NCBI GenBank assembly: GCA_041166385.1
Contig: JBEEFW010000098.1
Span: forward strand, 28,360 to 92,359
Source of the DNA: DASUCS01 sp041166385
GTDB taxonomy: Bacteria; Actinomycetota; Acidimicrobiia; Acidimicrobiales; JACDCH01
Length of the DNA: 64,000 nt
Reading direction: 5' to 3'
Program-made: the position numbers and the translations under genes
The notes under the pieces: generated by a model
The model's database searches: none
Seen by the model: the letters and a program-made list of their open reading frames with translations, nothing else
What the model was told of the DNA's origin: nothing
In this document: piece after piece, positions 35,244 through 44,105 of the stretch
Layout: each line of letters begins with the position of its first letter
Position numbering within the stretch: the stretch's first letter is position 1

Positions 35244-36449
35244 ATGCCACGAACCACTCCAAACAGCGCCATCAGCAGGGTCCTGTCCGGGCTGCTGTTG
35301 CTGGTACTAGTCACGACCTGCACCATCGGACTGGCGGCCAGCCCGGCATCGGCTCAGAGCGCCGCTGACGAGTCTGCGCTCTTCGCCGCGACGAACCAGT
35401 CCCGTGCCGACAACGGGTTGCCCGCACTGCAGTACGACCCACAGTTGTCCTCCATCGCGAACGCATGGGCCAATCACATGGCCTCGACTCGGACGCTCGA
35501 GCACAACCCGAGTCTCGTCGATCAGGTCAACTCGCAAGTCACCTCACAGTGGACCCGCATCGGCGAGAACGTCGGCTTCGGCCCGTCGGTCTCCGCTCTG
35601 GAGAGCGCGTTCATGAATTCTCCTCCGCACAGGGCGAACATTCTGGGGCAGTACAACCGGGTCGGCGTGGGCGCCACCCGCGATTCGTCCGGCACCCTGT
35701 GGGCCGTCGTCGACTTCGCCCAAGGTCCGCCGATCGCTCCGTCCGATCCTCCCGGAACCGTGCATCAGGCTGCTTGGTACCTGCGATCGACACCGCAAGC
35801 GGGAGCGCCTGACTTCTCCTTCGCTTACGGCCTCACCAGCTACAAGTTCGTGTCGGGGGATTGGGACGGCAGCGGGACCGCCAGCATCGGCGTGTTCTCC
35901 AACGGCAGCTGGTACCTGCGCAACTCGAACTCGGGTGGTTCGCCTGACATCAGCTTCGCCTACGGCGCTCCCGGTTACACCCCGCTCGTCGGCGACTGGG
36001 ACGGCGACGGCAAGGACACCATCGGCGTCTACACCAACGGCTGGTTCTACCTGCGGAACTCGAACACACCCGGTCCTCCCGACATCGTGGTGAACTACGG
36101 CGCACCCGGCTACGCGCCGGTTGTCGGCGACTGGAACGGCGACGGCAAGGACACCATCGGCGTCTACACCAACGGCTGGTGGTACCTACGCAACCTCGCG
36201 ACCGGCGGCAGTCCTGACGTTGTCGTGAACTACGGCGCTCCCGGTTACACCCCGCTCGTGGGCGACTGGAACGGCGACGGCGTCGACACCATCGGCGTCT
36301 ACACCAACGGCTGGTGGTACCTGCGGAACCTCAACTCGGGTGGGCCGGCCAACACCGTCATCAACTACGGCGCCGCGGGCTACACCCCGGTTGTCGGGCA
36401 TTGGGGCTCGGCCGCATTGGACGGTATCGGGGTCATCATCCCGGGCTGA
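35244..36449 (+). CDS. Secreted CAP/SCP-domain protein with five 45-residue repeats
   Basis: A 401-residue exported protein. The signal peptide (about 1-38) ends SPASA-QSA. The CAP domain (about 40-165) has FAATNQSRADNGLPALQYDPQL, IANAWANHMA, WTRIGENVGFG and SPPHRANILGQYNRVGVG, including the His/Glu residues that line the CAP cleft. Five C-terminal repeats then follow at an exact 135-base period, for example WYLRNSNSGGSPDISFAYG and GDWNGDGKDTIGVYTNGW. CAP proteins in bacteria are secreted and mostly of unknown function. GAGAG precedes ATG 35244. A strong hairpin after the stop ends the gene. It shares its repeat module with four other exoenzymes in the window. Confidence 0.92.
   Translation: MPRTTPNSAISRVLSGLLLLVLVTTCTIGLAASPASAQSAADESALFAATNQSRADNGLPALQYDPQLSSIANAWANHMASTRTLEHNPSLVDQVNSQVTSQWTRIGENVGFGPSVSALESAFMNSPPHRANILGQYNRVGVGATRDSSGTLWAVVDFAQGPPIAPSDPPGTVHQAAWYLRSTPQAGAPDFSFAYGLTSYKFVSGDWDGSGTASIGVFSNGSWYLRNSNSGGSPDISFAYGAPGYTPLVGDWDGDGKDTIGVYTNGWFYLRNSNTPGPPDIVVNYGAPGYAPVVGDWNGDGKDTIGVYTNGWWYLRNLATGGSPDVVVNYGAPGYTPLVGDWNGDGVDTIGVYTNGWWYLRNLNSGGPANTVINYGAAGYTPVVGHWGSAALDGIGVIIPG
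35771..36446 (+). repeat. Five tandem 135-bp units inside the CAP gene
   Basis: The TAC codon of the xYLR motif recurs at 35778, 35913, 36048, 36183 and 36318, an exact 135-base spacing. Units 2-4 are nearly identical in DNA over long runs, for example around the ACGGCGACGG starts at 36001, 36136 and 36271, suggesting recent duplication or gene conversion. Units 1 and 5 are more diverged. Confidence 0.9.
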
Positions 36450-36474
36450 GTCCGCTCACAAGACCGTTCCCACT

Positions 36475-36506
36475 CTCGCCCCCTGGCCTCACGGTCAGGG
36501 GGCGAG
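36475..36506. terminator. Strong hairpin between CAP gene and rmlD
   Basis: An 11-bp perfect stem CTCGCCCCCTG / CAGGGGGCGAG encloses a 10-base loop. It sits in the 45-base convergent gap, and its right arm covers the last codons and stop of rmlD. No T-tract follows, as is common for actinobacterial terminators. It can act in both directions. Confidence 0.7.
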
Positions 36507-37343
36507 GTCGCGCACGAGACGGGAAAGCGATTCCCGGAAGTCGGGCAACAGCGGCATCGCCGCCGCTCGCAACGCCGCGTTGTCGAGAACTGAATTCGCA
36601 GGGCGGGGTGCGGGTCGCGGCGGATCGAGCTCGGACGTCGAGATCGGGCTGACGCGCTCCGGATCGTGACCGGCCGCCGCGAACGTGGCGCGGGCGAACT
36701 CGTACCATGACACCACGCCTTGGTTGGTGACATGGAACAGCCCCGGTCGACGCTCGGACGCCAACCGGTGGAGCATCGGAACCAGATCACTCACGATCGT
36801 GGGATGGCCGATCTGGTCGTCTACGAACTTCGGGTCCACGCCGTCGGCCGCGAGACGCATCAGCGTCTTCACCATGTTGTTGCCATAGCGACCGCACACC
36901 CACGAGATGCGCACGATCGTGTGGCTCGAAACATCGAGCGCCCGTTCTCCTTCGAGTTTCGACTTGCCGTACACCGACACCGGGTTGGGCGCGTCGGTCT
37001 CGACGTACGGGATTGACTTCGTACCGTCGAAGACGTAGTCGGTCGAGAGATGGATGAGGTGAGCGCCGATGGCCCTCGACGCCTCGGCCACATTCGCCGT
37101 GGCGGCGCCGTTCACGAGTCCGGCACGCTCAGGGTCGGACTCGCACGCGTCGACCGCAGTCCACGAAGCGGCGTGCACGACCACCTCCGGCCGTGCCGAG
37201 AGAAACAGTTCGCGAACGGCATCTCGGTCGGTCACGTCGAGCATCGCGTGATCCGCTGCGGTCACGCCGTCACCCGCGCTCCGGCTGAACTCCGCAAGCT
37301 CGCGCCCGACCTGGCCCCCGGCGCCCGTTACCAAGAGATTCAT
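36495..37343 (-). CDS. rmlD: dTDP-4-dehydrorhamnose reductase
   Basis: This 282-residue short-chain reductase makes dTDP-L-rhamnose in the last step of the pathway. It has LLVTGAGGQVGRELAE (NADPH motif), DVTDRDAVRELF, VHAASWTAVDACESDPERAGLVNG, LSTDYVFDG, PNPVSVYGKSKLEGE with the YxxxK pair, and RISWVCGRYGNNMVKTL. All are typical of RmlD. ATG 37343 overlaps the TGA of rmlB (ATGA). It is the last of four coupled rml genes on the minus strand and ends at the terminator hairpin shared with the CAP gene. Confidence 0.96.
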   Translation of the reverse strand: MNLLVTGAGGQVGRELAEFSRSAGDGVTAADHAMLDVTDRDAVRELFLSARPEVVVHAASWTAVDACESDPERAGLVNGAATANVAEASRAIGAHLIHLSTDYVFDGTKSIPYVETDAPNPVSVYGKSKLEGERALDVSSHTIVRISWVCGRYGNNMVKTLMRLAADGVDPKFVDDQIGHPTIVSDLVPMLHRLASERRPGLFHVTNQGVVSWYEFARATFAAAGHDPERVSPISTSELDPPRPAPRPANSVLDNAALRAAAMPLLPDFRESLSRLVRDLAP

Positions 37344-38296
37344 CGCTGTTTGAGGGGGCGCCACCACCACTCGTTGGCGCGGTACCAGTCGACAGTCGCC
37401 TCGAGCGCTTCATCGAGTGTCCGCTGCTTGCGCCAGCCGAGCGCACTGATCTTCGTGATGTCGACGGAGTACCGGCGATCGTGACCCAGTCGGTCTTCGA
37501 CGTAGTCGACCATCTCTTCGCCGGCACCCAGCAGCGCCAGCAGCTTGTCGACGAGCACGCGGTTGGCGGTTTCGTTGCCCGCTCCGATGTTGTAGATCTC
37601 ACCGAGCTCGCCCTTGTGCAGCGCGAGCAACACTCCTGAGCAGTGGTCATCGACGAACAACCAGTCACGCTCGTTCAAACCATCGCCATACAACGGGATC
37701 TTCTTGTCGTCCAGCAGGTTTGTCGTGAACAGCGGGATGGCCTTCTCGGGGTACTGGAACGGCCCGAAGTTGTTCGTGCAACGCGTCACCGTGACCGGCA
37801 ACCCGTACGTGTGGTGGTACGACAGGGCGATCAGGTCGGATCCGGCCTTTGACGCGGAGTACGGCGATCGCGGCTCGAGCGGATCGGTCTCCTTCGACGA
37901 GCCGACCTCCACCGATCCGTAGACCTCGTCCGTACCGATGTGCACGACGCGCGCCACGTCGAGGCGGCGAGCGGTGTCCATCACGATGTTCGTCCCGAAG
38001 CAGTTCGTGTTGATGAAGTCATCCGGACCTGCGATCGAACGGTCGACGTGGCTCTCAGCGGCGAAGTGCACGACGGCGTCGTGCCCGGCCATCGCCTCCT
38101 CGAGCGTTCCCGGATCACAGATGTTGCCCTTGACGAAGTTGTAACGCGGGCCGTCGTCGACGTCCTTCAACGTCGACAGATTCCCGGCGTAGGTCAATGA
38201 GTCGTAGACCGTGACTTCGTCGTCGGTGTGCTCGAGCACGTGGCGGACGTAGTTCGAGCCGATGAACCCGGCGCCTCCGGTGATGAACTGCTTCAT
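37340..38296 (-). CDS. rmlB: dTDP-glucose 4,6-dehydratase
   Basis: This 318-residue NAD enzyme converts dTDP-glucose to dTDP-4-keto-6-deoxyglucose. FITGGAGFIGSNYVRHVL is the Rossmann motif. VTVYDSLTYAGNLSTLKDV, VHFAAESHVDRSI, HIGTDEVYGSVEVGS, SPYSASKAGSDLIALSYHHTYGLPV (YxxxK) and TRCTNNFGPFQYPEKAIPLF are diagnostic of RmlB. ATG 38296 overlaps rmlC's stop by ATGA. A longer upstream frame overlaps rmlC and is not used. Length is slightly short of the usual 330-350 residues but all motifs are present. Confidence 0.97.
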   Translation of the reverse strand: MKQFITGGAGFIGSNYVRHVLEHTDDEVTVYDSLTYAGNLSTLKDVDDGPRYNFVKGNICDPGTLEEAMAGHDAVVHFAAESHVDRSIAGPDDFINTNCFGTNIVMDTARRLDVARVVHIGTDEVYGSVEVGSSKETDPLEPRSPYSASKAGSDLIALSYHHTYGLPVTVTRCTNNFGPFQYPEKAIPLFTTNLLDDKKIPLYGDGLNERDWLFVDDHCSGVLLALHKGELGEIYNIGAGNETANRVLVDKLLALLGAGEEMVDYVEDRLGHDRRYSVDITKISALGWRKQRTLDEALEATVDWYRANEWWWRPLKQR

Positions 38297-38859
38297 GTAC
38301 GGAGCGCGAAGTGCGGCTGCCACTGCGGCTCGATGTCCGAGCGCAGCGGGTTCTTCTGATCGCGCTCGGACAGGATCGGGTCGCTGATTCCCCAGTCGGC
38401 TCCGATCGCGGGGTCGTCCCAGGCGACGCCGAGCTCGTCCGCCGGGTTGTAGTACCCGTCGACCAAATACGTGATGGTCATGTCTGTCAGCGCACCAAAC
38501 CCGTGGGCCACGCCCGGCGGGATGAACACGCCTTGGTGACGGTGGCTGCGGTCTTCCTCCCGGCCGAGGTCGAGCATCAGGGTCTTGCCGTCGGTCGGCG
38601 AGCCCTCGCGAAGATCGTGGAGCACGACGCGGGCCCGTCCCTCGGGGACGTACCAGTAGTCGGCCTGATGCAGGTGATAGTGCAGGCCGACGACCGCTCC
38701 CGCCTGACGGTCGCCGCGATTGCCCTGGATCATCTCCCGACCCAAGGGAAACCACTGCCGGCGATAGGTTTCGACGAAGAACCCGCGAGCGTCGCCGTGA
38801 ATGTCGGGATCGACGACGTACACGCCCGCGATGATCTCGGACTCGGTCACCTTTGCCAT
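38293..38859 (-). CDS. rmlC: dTDP-4-dehydrorhamnose 3,5-epimerase family protein
   Basis: A 188-residue cupin. IHGDARGFFVETYRRQWFP, AGAVVGLHYHLHQADYWYVPEGRARVVLHDLR, FIPPGVAHGFGALTDMTITYLVDGYYNPADE and DPAIGADWGISDPILSERD follow the RmlC order. The catalytic His of LHYH is kept, and LVDGYYNP covers the active-site Tyr region. It differs from classical RmlC (usual GLHxQ is GLHYHLHQ), so a related 3-epimerase is possible, but the position between rmlA and rmlB supports RmlC. ATG 38859 is ten bases after a GGAG that overlaps the rmlA stop. Confidence 0.9.
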   Translation of the reverse strand: MAKVTESEIIAGVYVVDPDIHGDARGFFVETYRRQWFPLGREMIQGNRGDRQAGAVVGLHYHLHQADYWYVPEGRARVVLHDLREGSPTDGKTLMLDLGREEDRSHRHQGVFIPPGVAHGFGALTDMTITYLVDGYYNPADELGVAWDDPAIGADWGISDPILSERDQKNPLRSDIEPQWQPHFALRT

Positions 38860-38866
38860 TGACTGC

Positions 38867-39973
38867 TCACTCCAAGTCGATCGTGCAGTGGTCACCCAAC
38901 ATGAGGCGTGTCGCGCTCGGACGCTCGCCTGAACGCAGGACCTCGACGTGCCGGCCGATCAGCGAATCGGTGAGGCGCGGGATGCCAACGATGCGCGTGT
39001 GCTCGAGGATCACCGAGTGCTCGACCTCCGAGTCGATGATCTCGCAGTCGTCGGCGATCGCGGTGAACGGCCCGACGTAGCTGTCGACGATACGCGTGCG
39101 GGCGCCGATGATCGCAGGACCGCGAACCCGCGAACCGACGAGCTGGGCGCCCTCCTCGATCACCACCCGGCCGTCGACCTGAGAGGCGTCGTCGACCTTT
39201 CCGTCGATGCGCGGCTCCAGCGTTTCCAGGACCCGCCGGTTGCTCTCGAGCAATGGATCCTTCTTGCCGGTGTCGAGCCACCAGCCCTGGAGCACCTCGT
39301 GGATCACGCGATGACCATTGTCGATCAACCACTGGATGGCGTCGGTGATCTCCAGCTCACCACGCGCCGACGGCTCGATCGCGCGAACGGCCTCGTGGAT
39401 GGCGGGCGTGAACAGATACACGCCGGCCAGTGCGAGATTCGAAGGAGGATCCACCGGCTTCTCGACGAGATGGACCACGTGCCCGTCAGCATCGACCTCG
39501 GCCACGCCGAAACGATGGGGATCGGGCACCGGGCACAACAGGATCTGTGCCGCCGGGTGACGGTGATCGCCGTCGAGCGTGGGCTCGTCGGCGCGGCGCT
39601 GCGCGGCCTCGAAGCGGTCGACGAATCGAGCCACGCCCTCCTGGATCATGTTGTCGCCGAGGTACACGATGAAGTCGTCATCACCGAGGAAGTCGTGGCT
39701 GATGAGCACGCAGTGTCCGAGCCCGAGCGGCTCGTCCTGCTGGATGTACGTGACGCTCACGCCCCAGCGGCTGCCGTCGCCCAGCGCCGCTTTGATCTCC
39801 TCGCTGGTGTCACCCACCACGATGCCGAACTCACGAATTCCCGCCGCGATCATGTGCTCGAGCCCGTAGAACAGGATCGGCTTGTTGGCCACGGGGACCA
39901 GTTGCTTGGCGCTGGTGTGGGTGATCGGCCGGAGGCGCGTACCGGCTCCGCCCGAGAGAATCAGACCCTTCAT
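38867..39973 (-). CDS. rmlA: Glucose-1-phosphate thymidylyltransferase, long form
   Basis: This 368-residue enzyme makes dTDP-glucose from glucose-1-phosphate and dTTP. MKGLILSGGAGTRLRPITHTSAKQLVPVANKPI is the catalytic signature, and VYLGDNMIQEGV and FGVAEVDADGHVVHLVEKP follow. The region after about 240 contains a left-handed beta-helix (VVIEEGAQLVGSRVRGPAIIG, ARTRIVDSYVGPFTAIADDC). It is therefore the long StrD-like form with a C-terminal hexapeptide domain, not the 290-residue enterobacterial RmlA. It is the first gene of rmlACBD. It is divergent from the double glycosyltransferase with a 94-base gap. Confidence 0.94.
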   Translation of the reverse strand: MKGLILSGGAGTRLRPITHTSAKQLVPVANKPILFYGLEHMIAAGIREFGIVVGDTSEEIKAALGDGSRWGVSVTYIQQDEPLGLGHCVLISHDFLGDDDFIVYLGDNMIQEGVARFVDRFEAAQRRADEPTLDGDHRHPAAQILLCPVPDPHRFGVAEVDADGHVVHLVEKPVDPPSNLALAGVYLFTPAIHEAVRAIEPSARGELEITDAIQWLIDNGHRVIHEVLQGWWLDTGKKDPLLESNRRVLETLEPRIDGKVDDASQVDGRVVIEEGAQLVGSRVRGPAIIGARTRIVDSYVGPFTAIADDCEIIDSEVEHSVILEHTRIVGIPRLTDSLIGRHVEVLRSGERPSATRLMLGDHCTIDLE

Positions 39974-40055
39974 TCTCGAACGAGTGTGGCACGCGGGCCG
40001 CAACGTCAGCCAAGGGAGGCCCGCGGTCCGGTCGGCCGATTCACCTGGTCGCCTC

Positions 40056-40061
40056 TATCGT
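40056..40061 (+). promoter_or_regulatory. -10-like TATCGT before the double glycosyltransferase
   Basis: TATCGT ends six bases before GTG 40068, favouring that codon over GTG 40065 and a leaderless mRNA. Confidence 0.4.
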
Positions 40062-40067
40062 GGCGTG

Positions 40068-42998
40068 GTGCGGATCGTGCTGGTTTCCGGGCACTACCCG
40101 CCCAATTTCGTCAGCGGCGGCAGCCTGCAACCCCAGCGCATCGCACGCGGGCTGCGAGCCCGCGGTCATGACGTCTCCGTCTACGCAGGCTGGTCGGAAG
40201 AACACCGCGAACCGCCCGAGACCTGGGACGAGGTCGACGAGACGGACATGCCCGTGCATTGGATCGTCACCACGCCGTGGGAGTCGTGGGCCAGCGATCG
40301 CAACTGGGACAACCCTGAGGTGCACGAGGACTTCGTGCGCTACCTCGACCGGGAACGACCGGACGTCGTTCACCTTCACGATCTACAGATGCTCGGAGGC
40401 AGCCTCGTGCGCGCCGCCGCCGAGGCGGGCGCGAAGACGATCGTCACGATGCACGACTTCTGGTGGGTGTGCGCCCGGCTCTTCCTCGTCAACAAGGGAA
40501 TGCATCCGTGCTCGCTCGTCGTCGATGCCGGAGCGTGCGCGTGCGAGCGCAATCATCGGTGGGTCACGAATCGCCGGCAGCGATTGGCGCAAGAGCTACA
40601 GCACGCGGATCTGGTGCTCTCGCCGTCGCGCAGCGCGGCGCGGGTGCTGGCAGCCAACGGCATCGCCATCGACCGGCTGGCTGTCGACGAGAACGGCTTG
40701 CCCGAGGCCGACATCGACGGCGCACCCGCGGAAGCTCGTCCGCGCGACGAGCGTTCAGCCGGACGGCCCGTGCGCTTCGTCTACGCCGGCGGTGTGCACG
40801 CCTTGAAGGGCGTGGATGTGCTGTTGCGCGCAGCGGCCACCCTTGCTGGCCTCGACGGCTGGGAACTCGTCGCGTACGGGGTGCCGGAGAAGCACCTGAA
40901 GGGCGGCATCGACCTGCACGGCGCGCCCGTTCGTCTGGCTGACCCGTTCGCACCCGAAGACCGCAACGCCGTGATCGCCGACGCGGATGTGTTCGTCGTG
41001 CCGTCGATCATGCGCGAGACGCACTCGATCATCACGCGGGAGGCGTTGAGTCGCGGCGTTCCAGTGTTGTGCACGGACACGCTCGGCCCGGAAGAGGTTG
41101 TGACATCCGGCCAGAACGGTCTTGTCGTACCTGCCGGCGACATGGAGCTCCTTGCGGACGCGATGCGCAGCCTCGTCGAAGACCCCGCGCTGCTCGAGCG
41201 TCTGCGCGAGGGCTGCGCGACGCCCGTCACGATCCGATCGCTGTCCGAGCAGGTCGACGGCCTCGACCGCTGGATGCGCAAACTGGTCGCCGGCGACACG
41301 ATCGGCGTCCCCTCGACGGCCAGGTTCACGCCGGAACCCCGGCCGATCCGTCGCGTCGTGTGGGCGTGCGGCATCACCGGCGCCCCGCTCCGCTACCGGG
41401 CGAGACTCGCGGCCGAGGCCATCGGACTGCATGGCGTCGAGTCCGACGTCGTGTACTACCGCGATCCCGCGCTCCTCGACCTCGTCGAGCAGGCCGACGT
41501 GCTGTACGTGTACCGCGTTCCGGCCACGCACCAATTCCTCGACGTGATCGCTCGCGCCAAACAGCGCGACATTCCTGTGGTGTTCGACGTCGACGATCTC
41601 ATCTTCGATCCCGACATCGCGTCGGAGATCCCCGCACTTCAGATCCTGCCGCCGGCCGAGGCCGAAGGCTGGCTCTACGGCGTGCGCCGGTATCGCACGA
41701 CGATGGAGCACTGCGACGGCTTCATCGGCAGCACCCCACAGCTCATCCGGCACGCACAGGCGGTCACTGGTCTTCCCGCCGCGCAGTTCGAGAACGGCGT
41801 CGGGATGCTGCTAGGCCGGCTGTCCGATCGCGTGCTCGCGAAGCGACGACAATCCGGTCCCCTGCGCATCGGCTACCTCAGCGGCACGATCACGCACGAC
41901 CGCGACTGGTTCTACGTCGAGCCCGCCATCATCGATACGCTCCACCGCCATCCCGACGTCGAGCTGTGGTTGGGCGGGCATCTGCCCGACAGCTCGGCGC
42001 TGGAGCCGTTCGGCGACCGAGTAAAGCGCATCCCGTTTCGACCGTGGATCGAGTTGCCGTCGATAGTGCATCAGCTCGACATCAATCTCGCGCCGCTCGA
42101 ACCGAACAGCCGGTTCAACGAAGCCAAGAGCGCGATCAAGTGGCTGGAAGCCGCGCTCGTGGCCACGCCGACGGTCGCGTCGGCGACGGAGCCATTCCGG
42201 GATGCGATCGAACACGGTGTCAGCGGCCTCCTCGCCGAGAGCCTCGACGAGTGGGGCGCGGCGCTCGACCTGCTCATCACTGACCGCCGCGCCCGCCGGC
42301 TCATGGGCGAGCGCGCCCGCCGGGAGGCCCTGCTGCGCTGGTCGCCGCATCTCCAAGGACAACGTTTCCTCGATGTGATGCGCGAAGCGCAAGAGTGGCC
42401 GGCGCTCGCGGCCGCGCGACCGTCGAATGGGTGGGAGAACGCCATCGCCGACGAGCCGTTCGAGCCCAGCGTTCTCGACCGCTACACGACTTCGCGATTC
42501 GCGGGAATGGCGGAAACCACCGACCTCCCGCGCGCCCGGGCGTCATGGCTCGTCACCCGCGGCCGCCGCAGCATTCGCGAGCGCGGGCCGGCGACGACTA
42601 CAGCGCTCGCGCTGTCTCGAGGCAGCAGAGTGGTCGCCCGCTCGCCACGCATTGCGGCGCGCAAGCTCCGCTACGGCCGGCCTGGCGAGCTGGTGCGCTA
42701 CACGCGCAGGATGCTGCGGGAGGAGGGAGCGACGCAGACCGCCGCGCGCGCAGTTCGCTTCGCCGGCACACGACCGTTGGCGGTCGGCCGCAACGCGCAG
42801 CACTGGCCAGCGATCGCGCAACTTCTCGCGGTGATCGGACGATTCCGCCACAGCATCGACAAGAACGGCGTCGGCGGCACCGTTGACTTGGCGAAGCCAA
42901 TCGCCCGTCACGCCGTCATGCACTCGTACTCGCTCATCCGCCTGCGCGCGCACATCATCGTCCGCCGTGTGTTCCAACGCTTCCGCCGCGATCGATGA
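40068..42998 (+). CDS. Double GT4 glycosyltransferase fusion, 976 residues
   Basis: Two GT-B enzymes are fused in one chain. The first (about 1-420) has VRIVLVSGHYPPNFVSGGSLQP, VHLHDLQMLGGSLV, TMHDFWWVCARLFLV with clustered Cys (HPCSLVVDAGACACE), VRFVYAGGVHALKGVDVLL and VPSIMRETHSIITREALSRG, the EX7E site. The second (about 427-766) has RRVVWACGITGAPLRYRARLAAE, VVFDVDDLIFDPDIA, GYLSGTITHDRDWFYVEPAI and NLAPLEPNSRFNEAKSAIKWLEAAL. A basic, helix-rich tail (766-976) with many RR and ARKLR stretches could bind the membrane. Two sugars may be added by one protein. Start GTG 40068. It lies beside rmlACBD and may use dTDP-rhamnose. Confidence 0.9.
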   Translation: MRIVLVSGHYPPNFVSGGSLQPQRIARGLRARGHDVSVYAGWSEEHREPPETWDEVDETDMPVHWIVTTPWESWASDRNWDNPEVHEDFVRYLDRERPDVVHLHDLQMLGGSLVRAAAEAGAKTIVTMHDFWWVCARLFLVNKGMHPCSLVVDAGACACERNHRWVTNRRQRLAQELQHADLVLSPSRSAARVLAANGIAIDRLAVDENGLPEADIDGAPAEARPRDERSAGRPVRFVYAGGVHALKGVDVLLRAAATLAGLDGWELVAYGVPEKHLKGGIDLHGAPVRLADPFAPEDRNAVIADADVFVVPSIMRETHSIITREALSRGVPVLCTDTLGPEEVVTSGQNGLVVPAGDMELLADAMRSLVEDPALLERLREGCATPVTIRSLSEQVDGLDRWMRKLVAGDTIGVPSTARFTPEPRPIRRVVWACGITGAPLRYRARLAAEAIGLHGVESDVVYYRDPALLDLVEQADVLYVYRVPATHQFLDVIARAKQRDIPVVFDVDDLIFDPDIASEIPALQILPPAEAEGWLYGVRRYRTTMEHCDGFIGSTPQLIRHAQAVTGLPAAQFENGVGMLLGRLSDRVLAKRRQSGPLRIGYLSGTITHDRDWFYVEPAIIDTLHRHPDVELWLGGHLPDSSALEPFGDRVKRIPFRPWIELPSIVHQLDINLAPLEPNSRFNEAKSAIKWLEAALVATPTVASATEPFRDAIEHGVSGLLAESLDEWGAALDLLITDRRARRLMGERARREALLRWSPHLQGQRFLDVMREAQEWPALAAARPSNGWENAIADEPFEPSVLDRYTTSRFAGMAETTDLPRARASWLVTRGRRSIRERGPATTTALALSRGSRVVARSPRIAARKLRYGRPGELVRYTRRMLREEGATQTAARAVRFAGTRPLAVGRNAQHWPAIAQLLAVIGRFRHSIDKNGVGGTVDLAKPIARHAVMHSYSLIRLRAHIIVRRVFQRFRRDR

Positions 42999-43052
42999 CC
43001 ATGAAGGGGCTGTAAGGGTGTTGCCCTGGGTCCTTGTGGGTAGCTCGCTGGG

Positions 43053-44081
43053 ATGCGCAAGGCCCTCGTAGTCCTGACCGTGTCTCTCGCTGTAACGATC
43101 GGAGTTGCCCCGGGTGCGAGTGCCGCGGAGCGATCACAGCCGAGCTTCGACCGAGACGGGGACGGCCAAGCCGACATTGCCGTCACCCGGGCTGCCTCTC
43201 CGGCCCTCGATGCGCCCGTCACCTGGTACTTCGCGCTCAGCGCTGGTGGCTTCACGAGCGAGACCTTCGGCAACCGCGGCGATGTTCAGGTCCCAGCCGA
43301 CTACGACGGCGACGGCGTGATCGATGCTGCGGTCGTCCGTCTTCTGCCGAGCAACCAACTCGATTGGTTCATCCATCGCAGTTCCGATGGCGGCGTGACC
43401 GAGGCTCCGTTCGGCGGTGACGCCGACGGAGCCGACACTCCGATCCAAGGTGACTTCGACGGGGACGGTAAGGCCGACTTGGCGGTCTATCGCCCACCCG
43501 TCAACGGCAAACCACATGGGCAGTTCTTCGTGTGGCCCAGCGGCGGTGGACCTGTCTGGAGCCTCCTGTGGGGTGACGCCGGTGCGAACGACCGGCCGTT
43601 TGCGGGCGACTTCGACGGCGACGGCAAGAGCGATCTCGGCGTGCGTCGGCCCGACACCAATGGCGACTTCGTCTGGTTCATCGCGGCTTCGCGAGCGGGT
43701 TTCCTGAACCCGACGTTCGGCCACGACCAAGACCTGTTCGCACCCGGTGACTACGACGGGGACGGCACCACCGACCTGGTCATGGTCAGAACGCTGCCGA
43801 ACAAGGACTACCGCTGGTTCGGATTGATGAGTTCGGGTGGCGCGTTCGTCACGGACTGGGGTCATGGCGGCAACACGATCAACACGACCGATCGGCTCGT
43901 GCCCGCCAACTATGCGGGCACCGGACGGACGCAGATCGCAGTGTGGCGTCCGGATCCGACGGCGGGAATCTTCTTCGTCAGAAATGACTCCGGCACCGCG
44001 ATCACCACATCGTTCGGCATCACAGGCGATATACCGGTCGTCTACGACTACGTCATCAACGACAACGCGGTCGCGCCCTGA
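43053..44081 (+). CDS. Secreted calcium-type FG-GAP/VCBS repeat protein
   Basis: A 342-residue exported protein made almost wholly of repeats. The signal peptide (1-25) ends GASA-AE. Then come at least five units with acidic loops DRDGDGQAD, DYDGDGVID, DFDGDGKAD, DFDGDGKSD and DYDGDGTTD, each followed by a VxRxxPxxxxxWFI strand. This is the FG-GAP beta-propeller pattern with calcium-binding DxDxDG loops. No enzymatic domain is present. The same second repeat type recurs in the genes at 44106 and 50282. A role in adhesion or scaffold formation is possible but not shown. Confidence 0.88.
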   Translation: MRKALVVLTVSLAVTIGVAPGASAAERSQPSFDRDGDGQADIAVTRAASPALDAPVTWYFALSAGGFTSETFGNRGDVQVPADYDGDGVIDAAVVRLLPSNQLDWFIHRSSDGGVTEAPFGGDADGADTPIQGDFDGDGKADLAVYRPPVNGKPHGQFFVWPSGGGPVWSLLWGDAGANDRPFAGDFDGDGKSDLGVRRPDTNGDFVWFIAASRAGFLNPTFGHDQDLFAPGDYDGDGTTDLVMVRTLPNKDYRWFGLMSSGGAFVTDWGHGGNTINTTDRLVPANYAGTGRTQIAVWRPDPTAGIFFVRNDSGTAITTSFGITGDIPVVYDYVINDNAVAP

Positions 44082-44105
44082 AATCGCTGACGCCGGTTCC
44101 CCGAA

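Noticed and set aside
35771..36446. CRISPR-like array from regular 135-bp spacing
   Set aside because: Units are coding, in frame, and longer than CRISPR repeats; they make protein repeats.
43014..43026. AGGG/CCCT hairpin as a terminator after the double glycosyltransferase
   Set aside because: Only a 4-bp stem with no T-tract; too weak to call.
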